A DNA stretch of 64,000 bases from Arcuatula senhousia. Its lineage: Eukaryota > Mollusca > Bivalvia > Mytilida > Mytilidae. Location of the stretch: contig OZ020309.1 in the NCBI GenBank assembly GCA_963971305.1, positions 15,183,001-15,247,000 on the forward strand, read 5' to 3'. A program made the translations under genes and the position numbers. The notes beneath the pieces were generated by a model. It ran no database searches and was not told where the DNA came from. It saw only the letters and a list, made by a program, of their open reading frames with translations. This document shows positions 51,219-60,929 of this stretch, in pieces. Each line of letters starts with the position of its first letter. Positions within the stretch are counted from its first letter, which is position 1.

Positions 51219-52636
51219 AAATAGATGGATAGAACATTGTGATGTCATTTATACTTTTATATAGTTGAATTCTTTGTCAAAATCAATAGTTTGATAATTA
51301 ATGTTTCACATTGTTGTACTTTTTTATATTTTGATGCATATTGAATTCCTTTTGTATAGTTTGTTTTTGCTTTTTGCACTTTATATGATAACAGCATCCA
51401 TTAATAACTTATTGACATAAAGCCAGCCCTTTTTCACATGCTATAACCAAATATTTTTCTAGTTTGGCTTGGAATAACCATATTTTTACAGACATGATTT
51501 AAATATGTTGTTATTTAAATCTAATGTTTAATCTTTTTGTCTTTCATAATTAAATGTCTTTCATTTAGCCCTTTTTTCACATGCTATAACCAAATATTTT
51601 TCTAGTTTGGCTTGGATTAACCATATTTTTACAGACATGGTTTAAATGTGTTGTTATTTAAATCGAATGTTTAATCTTTTTGTCTTTCATTATTAAATGT
51701 CTTTCATTTTGTTTCTCATTGAGGTTTTTCATTTTGTTAATGATTTTGTTGGAAGTCTTGTTAAGACTAATTTCTTTATGATGGACCAATTTTTACATGA
51801 TATTTTGTTGATTGCTTTTATTAATGTCTTGTGCTGGTTTTTAATGTTTTATATTAACTTCTTGTAAACTGTGTTATTGATATGTTGATCAATTTTGATC
51901 TTTCTTCTAATATCTGCATGTATTATGGCCCTTTTGCTACTTGTGGACTCCTATAATTTTGAAAAAAATATGTTGCGCTATGTTAAGTATTTAATCCAGA
52001 GAATATATTCATAGAATCTTTTACTAAAAACAGAATTTTTCATTATCTATGTATCTTATTCATATAAATTATATAACAGGGTTGGATCCAGAATTTTAGT
52101 TTATGAGGGGATATTATATAGAATTTTCTTGTGCCTTTTAAGTGAATTTTACACAAAGAAGAAAATTTTTGATTTTTGGCAATTGGGGGGGGGGGGTGTC
52201 CAGTGTGCATTTTTCTTGGATCCATGCCTGTATGTAATTGAGTGCTAGGTGTCTTGTCTTATAAACTACATGCTTTTTGTGTGATTTAATTTTTTATAAT
52301 CAACATAACTTTCTATTTGAGAAAAACATCAAGTTTAATAGTAATAAGCATAAGTATATGGTTGTGAAAATATAATTTTAATGTTTTGATTTTTATTAAT
52401 TCTTATGTAACCCAATGTTTTTTTTCTAAATATATATATGTATGAGTTTGCCTTATCCTCTTCTTATATAATATTGAAATTTTTATCACAGGAGTTGATT
52501 TTTCTAATAAACTTAGTTTTGCAAATATTTAAGTTATTGCATGGAAACCAAATATCCCTAGAGTACAACAACAAGGACATAAAAGTCATTCAAAATATAA
52601 AAGCATATATTTTTGACAAATCAGATGAAAAATAAA
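51219..52636 (+). other. 3' UTR and possible polyadenylation signals of the RNF213-like gene
   Basis: AT-rich and T-rich non-coding sequence follows the stop codon. ATTAAA occurs at 51549-51554 and again at about 51691-51696 because of a tandem duplication, and a canonical AATAAA at 52631-52636. Which of them is used cannot be decided from sequence alone. Positions 52080-52230 hold a decayed repeat with GGATCC near both ends. Confidence 0.5.
51425..51709 (+). repeat. Tandem duplication of about 142 bp in the 3' UTR
   Basis: Two nearly identical copies start at 51425 and 51567 (both AGCCCTTTTTTCACATG-like, then CTATAACCAAATATTTTTC). They differ at only a few positions, so the duplication looks recent. 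Each copy contains an ATTAAA. Confidence 0.85.
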
Positions 52637-52644
52637 TATTCTAA

Positions 52645-52795
52645 AGAAGTTTTGTCAATGCACCCATTTATGTCCATTTTGGTCCTTTTTCTTAAACAAA
52701 AGGTACCACAAATCCCAAATACAATATGTGGTGAATACTAACCTCAAAATTTCATAACAATATGTATTGACTTCTGCAGAATGTTTATTTTTCAT
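52645..52795 (-). repeat. Family A fragment in minus orientation
   Basis: The complement of CATTTTGGTCCTTTTTCTTA, ACAAATCCCAAATACAATA and AATTTCATAACAATATG matches the GTATTTGGGGTTTGTGG core of family A. It is one of only two minus-strand fragments that I found for these families. Confidence 0.65.
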
Positions 52796-52809
52796 CTGAA
52801 ATAATTTTC

Positions 52810-53250
52810 TATTAGCTCACAAAGAGAACATGAAAACTGACAATTGTCTTATATTGTCCCCATCGTATTGCAAACTGAAAAAGCTGGAGAAAAAATTTAA
52901 ATTTCAATATTATTAAGTTATTAGTTATTATAAGCTCTACAAAAAATGTTAATGACCTCTTCTAGGTGTTATGGTCCCTCAAGTGTCTAAATAATTGTTT
53001 ATCCCTTATAGTAAGCAAACTGTAGGAAATAATAAAAAGCTGTTAATTGCCTAAATCTGCACTTTAATGCATTAGATTATTCAATGTTTATAAAACTTTA
53101 GGCCCTTTAAATGTTAAATGATAGAAGAAAATGAGATGTGGAATAAGTGTACATCCACAATGGAAAACAGCCAGCGTTGTTTTTGTCTTGTAGCCTTAAA
53201 ATTCAGGCATTAAATTCAGGTGAGCTATTCAGTCTCCTGGGAGCCTTTTG
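52810..53250 (+). mobile_element. Decayed family B copy
   Basis: AGCTCACAAAGAGAACATG is a possible lost head. The end CAGGTGAGCTATTCAGTC and TCCTGGGAGCCTTTTGTTT at about 53217-53252 is clear. Confidence 0.65.
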
Positions 53251-53269
53251 TTTCATTTCTCATTCAATT

Positions 53270-53655
53270 TTTGTCTCTCCTGCAAAGCAGAGCGGGACAT
53301 ACGTGTTACTTTACCGGCAGCGACGGCGGCGTTAACTTTTTGGAAAAGTTTTATGAGCACCTCCATATCTCAAGAACTATAGGTCTTGGGTTGATGAAAC
53401 TTGGTATGCATATGCCCCAGTAGTAGCTTAGCACAGTTACATCCTCATCTTTTGACCTTGACCTTGATTTTCCGGTTGTGTGACTTTGATTATTTTTATT
53501 GCATATATTTGTCATGTTTAAGTTCTATAAACATCTTTTGATCTCAGAAACTGAAAATCCATGTAAATTCAAAATATAGTGGAAGTAAGAAAGAATAATT
53601 GATACTGATGGTGCCGGCAGGCAAGACATACTTTAGTGTTAACTCTTGTGTAAAC
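53270..53655 (+). mobile_element. Family H, complete one-core copy
   Basis: The head TGTCTCTCCTGC and GCAGAGCGGGACA (53272-53299) is followed by CAGCGACGGCGGCG. One core follows (GAGCACCTCCATATCTCAAG, GGTTGATGAAACTTGGTATG). The end has GGCAGGCAAGACATAC (53615-53630, close to the complement of the head arm) and TAGTGTTAACTCTTG. Confidence 0.8.
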
Positions 53656-53679
53656 TTAATGTTCCAATGTTTTTTATAT

Positions 53680-54010
53680 GGCCACCAAAAAAAATTGCCG
53701 ACAGAAACTGTAAATGAAAACGATTTGAAATGTGTCAGGGTGGTTCAGTATCACATGATGTACGTCCTAAGCGACTTTCAGACCTGACGGACAACTACTT
53801 CATGTTTTGTACTTGACCTAACAATAATTTCTTATGCCCCCCCCCCCCCCCGCTCTAAATTTTACTCATGCCCGTCCATACAAATTGCCGTCAAGCTTTT
53901 CTCAGAAATCGTACATGGGAATGATTTGAAACTTGGTTGGGTAGTTAAGTATGATAAACTGTATGTCCTAAGTGACTTTTCAGACTTGTCGGACTCCTAC
54001 TTCCTGTTTT
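53680..54010 (+). repeat. Family I cores, two units
   Basis: Units share AAATGAAAACGATTTGAAA, TACGTCCTAAGCGACTTT and TACTTCCTGTTTTGG. They are separated by a C16 run near 53836 and GCCCGTCCATAC. Confidence 0.65.
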
Positions 54011-54049
54011 GGTCTGGGTCAAGATGAAAATTAACGTGAAAATTCGGTG

Positions 54050-54215
54050 ACATCCCGGTAGTCCAACAATCAATAGTCCGACAGCCCATTGGTCCCGACA
54101 ACCCAATAGTCCGACAGCCCATTGGTCCGGCAACCCAATAGTCCGACAGCCCATTGGTCCGACAACCCAATAGTCCGACAACCCACTAGTCCGACATCCC
54201 GATAGTCCGACAATG
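54050..54215. repeat. Minisatellite of CCAATAGTCCGACA units
   Basis: Alternating CAACCCAATAGTCCGACAG and CCCATTGGTCC units, about eight in all. The same units in the opposite sense occur at 59930-60035. Confidence 0.85.
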
Positions 54216-54739
54216 TTTACTTTTAAACACAACCCAATAAAACAAAACCTCTAAGCACACAATCCTGACTTCAATTGTACTGCTAATGGAATTAACGTTA
54301 TAAGAAAAAAAGCAGAGGTACCACTGGGGCACCAATATTGACAATGATTTCATGTTGCTTATATATAACTAAGTCTTACTCTCTTTCCGAAAACGATTGA
54401 TCATATGCTTATATGTTTTTAAAGTTTAGATGACACACATTAACCGAATGTTTAAGATAAAAACTGAAGAACTCATACCTTCAATCAATATTTTACGTAC
54501 TTATCTTATGAAACATTCTCTATTGAGAAAGATTGTAACAAAGAAAAAAATATATATACAGAGACAAGAGTTAACACATAAGTATGTCTCGCCTACTGGC
54601 ACCATCGGAATACCTATTTTTCCGACTATTCATTCATAAATTCTCAACATTTTCCTGTGGGCCAACCAAAATGATTCTAGATATCATAGTCATTGAGAAA
54701 CAGAATTAACATAAAAGACTGAACACACACACAAAAAAA

Positions 54740-55390
54740 AAACAATATTAACTGTCATGTAGTGTAGAAATGAGGTCAAGGTCAGATGAAATGGTGACGC
54801 ACCTAAAAACCCAATTTATTTGATCGATATCCTAAAGATCAGATGCCTTGCAGTTGCTGTTATACTTTTATTAAGAAATTCACTTCCCACAAAAGTCTTA
54901 CAAAGATGTTTACAGCCTGAAAAAGACATAAGTTCACAAAATCACTAAAGCGTGAAAATGGGATCAAGGTCACACGACATGGTGACAGTTGCGTATACCA
55001 TAACCTGAACTGTCTATATACCAAATGTCACATGTCTAGATATTCTACTATTCAAGTACTTCATTTTCCAAAAAAGTCTTGAAAAGACGTTTACGGCTTA
55101 AATAAAACGTATGTTCCCAAAGTCACTGGAGCGTAAAACTGATGTCAGAGTCACATGGCATGGTGACAGTTGCATAGACTATAACCTGAACTGTCTGTAT
55201 ATCAAATGCACAAAGTCACTAAAGAGTGAAAATGGGGTCAAGGTCACAAGACATGGTGACTCAGTTTGCGTATACCATAACCTGAACTGTCTATATACCA
55301 AATATCACATGTCTAGCTATCATATTTTTCAAGAAATTCATTTTCCATAAAAGTCTTACAAAGAATTTTTCAGTCTGAAAAAAAAACCTC
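54740..55390 (+). repeat. Tandem cores of about 180 bp (family L)
   Basis: Three to four units share AAAATGGGGTCAAGGTCAC, CATGGTGACAGTTGC, CATAACCTGAACTGTCTAT and TCACATGTCTAG. No terminal hairpin was recognised. Confidence 0.72.
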
Positions 55391-55930
55391 TGTTCACAGA
55401 GACACTGTATACAATTTTATTTTGTTTTGTTTTGTTATTTCATACTAGTATACGGGTGCCTATGACTGTAAAAGTAAAAGTGTTATGATCATTTCATTCT
55501 TTAATTATACGGGCTCCGAGGTACTTAATAGAGTCCCTCTTGTCGAACAAGGCGGCTAGACCTCTTGGTATTCCGTGACGATGGGTCATTGCTCAGCCCA
55601 TAGAGCGATCAGGCTTTGTACCTTGGTAGCTGAATAGGTTGGCTCGTGGTCACAACACGGAAAATTATTTATGCCCGTTTCGACTTTCATTTGCACAATT
55701 TCCCACCCCATTTATTACTTTTAAATTGCCTAGTGGCTTTAAAAAATTACCGATTCATTATTTACCACCCAACGCTCATATTTCTCTTACTTTCATTATC
55801 ATTTTATCAACCATTTCATGTTCTTCGCCCGTATGTAGCCTACAATGTGTTTCTAGGGTGTAAAATACCAACTGACTTACTTACATGTACCCTTAATTGA
55901 AAAGTTACATAAACCTGAAAGTTATTCTAA
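55391..55930. other. Unassigned intergenic sequence with a GC-richer block
   Basis: 55500-55640 (GGGCTCCGAGGTACTT to TTGGCTCGTGGTCACAAC) is richer in GC than its surroundings and may be a dispersed repeat or SINE-like fragment. I found no Pol III box pair. Confidence 0.35.
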
Positions 55931-56009
55931 TATGGGACGAATGGACGTACCTACGGACGGACGAACAGTCCAAATATCAGATGCTATATTCACCTTCTTA
56001 GACGGGGCA

Positions 56010-56495
56010 TAATTATCACCCCGCTTGAAAAGTGGGGTATATAGTGATAGGGGTGTCCGTATGTCCTTTCTTCCGTTACACCTGAAGGTATCCATTTCTG
56101 ATCTCGCAACTTTCCATAAGTTAACTCCTTGATGTGTTCGTAAAACTTTCACAAAATCTTTGTTACATAATGTAGAATTTAAGAATTTGATCTAAATGAT
56201 TTTGGGTGTTTCTGTATAGCAAAATATTGACTGTATGAGCCATTCGACTACCAGAGGGTACCCACCCCTTATCCGCAACTCCTCCTAAAATCCTCAATGG
56301 TTTTTCAATATTTTAAAGTTTGATCAGCATGATTTTTTCCCTATAACAAAATATGGACTTAGCCTTACCCGCTACTTTAAACCCTTCAATGGATTTTCAT
56401 AAAACTTCTCACAATCTTTGTTACTTAATGTAGATCTCAACTATTATTTTAAAATTTATTCTGATAGATTAGGGGCGGTGATATTTATTTACTAC
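56010..56495 (+). mobile_element. Family D copy, decayed
   Basis: The head CACCCCGCTTGAAAAGTGGGG (about 56017-56037) and ATATAGTGATAGGGGTG match 14592. Cores have CTTATCCGCAACTCCTCCTA and GGATTTTCATAAAACTT. The end GGGGCGGTGATATTTATTT is the decayed complement of the head arm. Just upstream at 55935-55970, ACGGACGGACGAAC is a minus-strand fragment of some related head. Confidence 0.72.
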
Positions 56496-56496
56496 T

Positions 56497-56787
56497 AAGG
56501 GGACGACCATTTGATCTTTAGGGGGGGCTGGCAGTTTTTGTAAATAAATATTCTGGCGTGGAAAAAGTTGGAAATAAATAGTCTGGCCTCTGTTTGCAAG
56601 AAAAAAAATAATCCCTCCCAAGATCCTTGCTTAATTAAGCTATTATAATAATTGTATGCAGAAAATAAATATTCTTGCCGCATAGCGGCCAAAAATAAAA
56701 ATTCTTGCCAGCAAAATTTTGAAAATAAATAATCTGTCTCGACCGAAACTGCCAAGCCCCCCTCAGAATCAAATGGTCGTCCCCTTT
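56497..56787. mobile_element. TIR element of 291 bp (AAGGGGACGACCATTTGAT ends)
   Basis: AAGGGGACGACCATTTGAT at the left pairs with ATCAAATGGTCGTCCCCTT at the right, and further in GGGGGGGCTGGCAGTTT pairs with AAACTGCCAAGCCCCCC. Inside are AAATAAATA(T/A)TCTGGC repeats. No coding capacity. Confidence 0.85.
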
Positions 56788-56803
56788 AGTTTGTTTCTAA
56801 CAA

Positions 56804-56904
56804 AAAATTATTTAAATCTAGAGTTTATTAAAAACTTTAGAGTCATAAGCAATTTATACCAAGCATTTCACATTATAGAAATATATATTGCAACTCCCTT
56901 CCAT
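56804..56904. repeat. Left arm of a 100-bp inverted repeat pair
   Basis: From AAAATTATTTAAATCTAGAG to CAACTCCCTTCCATT. The right arm at 59760-59862 is its complement with hardly any difference. Confidence 0.9.
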
Positions 56905-57369
56905 TCGGTTTCAAATTAAATACCAGATGTATTTTGGGTAACACTACACCATCCACTAGAAATTAGGTTGTCGTGACCTATATTTTTCATATGAATGACT
57001 TTGGTTAAGTTCTTGGTTAAGGTCCATATCTCGGGTTCTACATGTTGCAAGAATTGGCGGGCCATCTGTGGCTTATAGACACATTTTCTAGTTCTTAACA
57101 ATTTTCTCAAAGACTCTGAAATTTTGTATGCATCCTATCGTAATGGTCCCTTATGTTGGGATTTGTCGGATGTCTGTTTTCAATTTTTTTTAAAGATACT
57201 ATATCTGCTGAACATCTACTTCCTGTTTTAGTCATATTTTCTCTCAATTGGGCCAATGGTATAAGTTTTTTTATTCAAACATTATTTATTGCTTCAGCTG
57301 GTCAGGTGGGATCTGTTTTCAGTTTTACACAAATGTACTTTAATGACTAGTCTTGCATGTAGGTCCACG

Positions 57370-57600
57370 GGTGTGCTATAGCAAGCGGGAACTGCTTACT
57401 CTTCCGGAGCACCTGAGTTCACTCTTGTTTCGACTGGAGTTCGCGTTGTTGATATATATTCAGTTGTTTTGTGTTTCCATGTTTTACGTGTTGTCTGTTT
57501 TTGTCCCGTTCTTGTTTGTGTTTACTGGTTTAGTCTCTGCCCTTTCGGACTTTTGACATTCGGATACCCCATTGGTACCTCTGCTTCTTCCAAAATGTGG
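57370..57600 (+). repeat. Dispersed repeat, plus-strand copy of 13439-13665
   Basis: From GGGAACTGCTTACTCTTCCG to GGTACCTCTGCTTCTTCC. Any protein read from it (many Phe and Val) is likely a by-product of T-rich sequence. Confidence 0.8.
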
Positions 57601-57640
57601 ATGTGTGGGCAATGTGAGCATGCTCACTAAGGGTCTTTAA
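57601..57640 (+). repeat. Family J end with intact palindrome GTGAGCATGCTCAC
   Basis: AATGTGGATGTGTGGGC is the decayed complement of a family J head arm. GTGAGCATGCTCAC (57614-57627) is a perfect 14-bp palindrome, followed by TAAGGGTCTTT as at 3630. Confidence 0.7.
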
Positions 57641-57649
57641 TTTTATTGT

Positions 57650-58550
57650 ATTGTATTGATAGACAATTTCTATTTTTATGGAAAACTGATGTATGACATT
57701 TTCTACATTTGAAATTTCAATGAATATAAACATAAATAATTACCTCAAAATTACAAAAATTGCTTATGTTAAATATGGAGTCGGGAAGAAAATCAATATA
57801 AAACATGCACATTTCCTGCAGCATTTATTCATTACTTGTTATTCATGAAAATTATATGACTCATTGTCTTAATCATATTAATTTGAACATTTTTATTTAC
57901 ATATATGTACATTTTCTACATCTTACAGGACGATCGAGGTATTGAAGCAACTCAAAATGTCAAATACATATATTAAGATACTTCAAATTGGTCAATTTAT
58001 TGATCTTATAATGATATATTTATATTTTCTATTTGTATAATACACATGTTTCTCATTATTTACTGTATATGCTATGTTTCATGTGACTATAAGTTTAATG
58101 TATCACAGTTACTGTTTTTAATACATGGTAGAGAAATAAATATAATTATTTGATAGTCTAACATCTGTTATTATTTTTAAGGATTAATTAAGCCATAGAT
58201 CTGTATGGTTTAATATACAGGTCTATGATTAAGCTGTACAAAGATGATTTGACATACAATACAATACAACAATTTAAGCATAGAAAGATTTAGGGACTGA
58301 CCTTTTAACTAAACCTGGAATCTGATTTTTTTTCACAATTTTTCAAAACCAAATTACTCATCTTTTCTGAAGCAAAATCAAAGTATTTTTTCCGGTTGTT
58401 AGGCATAACTTAATGCCTGAGTACATGAAATCAAATCATTTTTTTACATTTCAAAATGAACTTATCTTTTTTTTTTATTTTGGATATCAAATTATTATTT
58501 TGGTCCCTTACATTACAGAAATCAGAGAACTTGCTGACCAATTTTGGTCC
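57650..58550. other. Intergenic AT-rich sequence with one hairpin
   Basis: CATAGATCTGTAT and ATACAGGTCTATG near 58193-58229 form a stem of about 13 bp with a single bulge. Nothing else is recognised. Confidence 0.5.
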
Positions 58551-58554
58551 CAAT

Positions 58555-59526
58555 CCAGCATGGTCACACCCTGTTGCCATTCCAGCATGGTCACACCCTG
58601 TTCCCATTCCAGCATGGTCACATCCTGTTCCCATTCCAGCATGGTCACGTCCTGTTCCCATTCCAGCATGGTCACACCCTGTTGCCATTCCAGCATGGTC
58701 ACACCCTGTTCCCATTCCAGCATGGTCACATCCTGTTCCCATTCCAGCATGGTCACGTCCTGTTCCCATTCCAGCATGGTCACACCCTGTTGCCATTCCA
58801 GCATGGTCACACCCTGTTGCCATTCCAGCATGGTCACACCCTGTTGCCATTCCAGCATGGTCACACCCTGTTGCCATTCCAGCATGGTCACACCCTGTTG
58901 CCATTCCAGCATGGTCACACCCTGTTCCCATTCCAGCATGGTCACATCCTGTTCCCATTCCAGCATGGTCACGTCCTGTTCCCATTCCAGCATGGTCACA
59001 CCCTGTTGCCATTCCAGCATGGTCACAACCTGTTGCCATTCCAGCATGGTCACACCCTGTTGCCATTCCAGCATGGTCACACCCTGTTGCCATTCCAGCA
59101 TGGTCACACCCTGTTCCCATTCCAACATGGTCACACCCTGTTGCCATTCCAGCATGGTCACACCCTGTTCCCATTCCAACATGGTCACACCCTGTTGCCA
59201 TTCCAGCATGGTCACACCCTGTTCCCATTCCAGCATGGTCACACCCTGTTCCAATTCCAACATGGTCACACCCTGTTCCCATTCCAGCATGGTCACACCC
59301 TGTTGCCATTCCAGCATGGTCACATCCTGTTCCCATTCCAACATGGTCACACCCTGTTGCCATTCCAGCATGGTCACACCCTGTTCCCATTCCAACATGG
59401 TCACACCCTGTTCCCATTCCAGCATGGTCACACCCTGTTCCCATTCCAGCATGGTCACACCCTGTTCCAATTCCAACATGGTCACACCCTGTTCCCATTC
59501 CAGCAAGGTCACATTATGTTACCATT
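58555..59526. repeat. Minisatellite: 36 units of exactly 27 bp
   Basis: The unit contains CCAGCATGGTCACACCCTG and TTGCCATT. 36 units fill 972 bp with no length change. Because 27 is a multiple of three, several frames stay open (for example PAWSHPVAI on the plus strand); these are by-products. Variants CAC/CAT/CGT, GTTGCC/GTTCCC and CAGCATGG/CAACATGG form blocks: units 1-4 and 5-8 repeat the same four-unit pattern. The array lies in a family H core, which resumes at 59537 (GAGCACCTCAACATTTT). Confidence 0.97.
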
Positions 59527-59759
59527 CATATGTTTTTTATGAGCACCTCAACATTTTAAGAACTATAAGTCTAAGATGTATTAAACTTGGTATACATATG
59601 CACCAGCAAGGTAAAAAAGAGCTTTATGCCTGTTATGTCAAGCTGTCTTAATTGATGTCAACAATAGGGAAAGTATGCTGTCACACCTAGCTGAAACCAT
59701 TCCACCATGATCACATCAATTTTTATTCAAAAGAATACAGTCACACAGAAGCAGAAACT

Positions 59760-59862
59760 AATGGAAGGGAGTTGCAATATATATTTCTATAATGTGAAAT
59801 GCTTGGTATAAATTGCTTATGACTCTAAAGTTTTTAATAAACTCTAGATTTAAATAATTTTC
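59760..59862. repeat. Right arm of a 100-bp inverted repeat pair
   Basis: Complement of 56804-56904. Here it starts AATGGAAGGGAGTTGCAAT and ends AGATTTAAATAATTTT. Confidence 0.9.
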
Positions 59863-59929
59863 TATTTTCTAGTTTTTTATAGAAAATTCCATATCGGTCA
59901 GATCGACTGGATTCTTATACATGTATGTT

Positions 59930-60035
59930 GTCGGACTAATGGGTTGTCGGACTATTGGGTTGTCGGACTAATGGGCTGTCGGACTATTGGGTTGTCGGAC
60001 CATTGGGTTTTCGGACTATTGGGCTGTCGGACTAA
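59930..60035. repeat. Minisatellite of TGTCGGACTATTGGG units
   Basis: About six units of TGTCGGACTATTGGGTTG with alternating AATGGG and ATTGGG. It is the complement of the array at 54050-54215. It is followed by a family I core (60050-60190). Confidence 0.85.
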
Positions 60036-60344
60036 AGACGTGTAACCGAAAATTCCCTTCAAGCCTTTTCCTAGAATGATTTGAACTTTGTAGAATGGTT
60101 CAGTATGACAAACTGTACGTCCTAAGAGACTTTCAGACATGTCGGACTTCTACTTCTTGTTTTGGGACATCCGTACCTCATGGACACACTCTTCTTTTAT
60201 TTCATAAAGAAGAAAAAAATGACCCTTTAAAGAGCAAAAAATGCTTCTATTTTTATTTCTGGGATGATTTTGAAACAATATATAATAATTATTGTCAAAT
60301 GGTGGATACTAAATGTAGAATTAACCTGTGCGACACCCTTTTTA

Positions 60345-60850
60345 GCTCACCTCATACCGCCGGCGTCGATGTCAGCGTCTGCACCTTTTACAGAAGAATG
60401 CGGGTTAAAGTCCATTCCGGCTGACTGACAAGTGCCACATCAATGATATTGGTATGGTAGGTGCACCTAGTGATGCTATAAGCACACTGATGCATGCTTC
60501 GGATGTTGGCTTTGACCTATATTTTCCGCATGGATGACAACTTTCAGAAGAATGGTTTAAGTCCATTCCTGCTTACTGACAAGTGCCACATCAATGATAT
60601 GGCCCGGGTATGGTAGGTGTACCTAGTGATGCTAAACACAATATATGCATGCTTCGGATGCTGGCCCTGTGATCTATATTTTCCGCATGGATGACCACTT
60701 ACTAATGTACGGAAGAATAGTTTTATTCCTGCTTACAGACAAGTACCACGTCATCTAAAATGTTATGGTAGGTGCACCTAGAGATGCTTAGCAAGATGCA
60801 TCCTGCAGATGCTGACTAAGACTTCTTTTTGCATGGATCGAGCAATTAAA
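60345..60850 (+). mobile_element. Family K copy, about three cores
   Basis: AGCTCACCTCATACCGCCGG then GTCGATGTCAGCGTC opens it. Cores have AAGTGCCACATCAATGATAT, GGTATGGTAGGTGCACCTAG and GACCTATATTTTCCGC. Confidence 0.7.
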
Positions 60851-60929
60851 AACTTCATAATGTGGCAATAATGCACAACGAGGAAATCAAAAGGGAAGAA
60901 ATTGAAACTTTTTTGGCCGGATTTCACGG

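Noticed and set aside
52438..52635. Open frame of 65 codons just before AATAAA
   Set aside because: It lies in the 3' UTR region, has no splice or start context and is AT-driven.
54740..55390. Open frame at 55111-55350 with repeated CIDYNLNCLYIK-like words
   Set aside because: It is read from the tandem cores of family L and is not a protein repeat.
58555..59526. Possible CRISPR-like array
   Set aside because: There are no unique spacers; every unit is a variant of the same sequence, and the DNA is eukaryotic.
58413..59651. Long open frames on both strands across the 27-bp array
   Set aside because: They result from a 27-bp unit without stop codons. No splice sites, no non-repeat domain, and competing frames are equally open.
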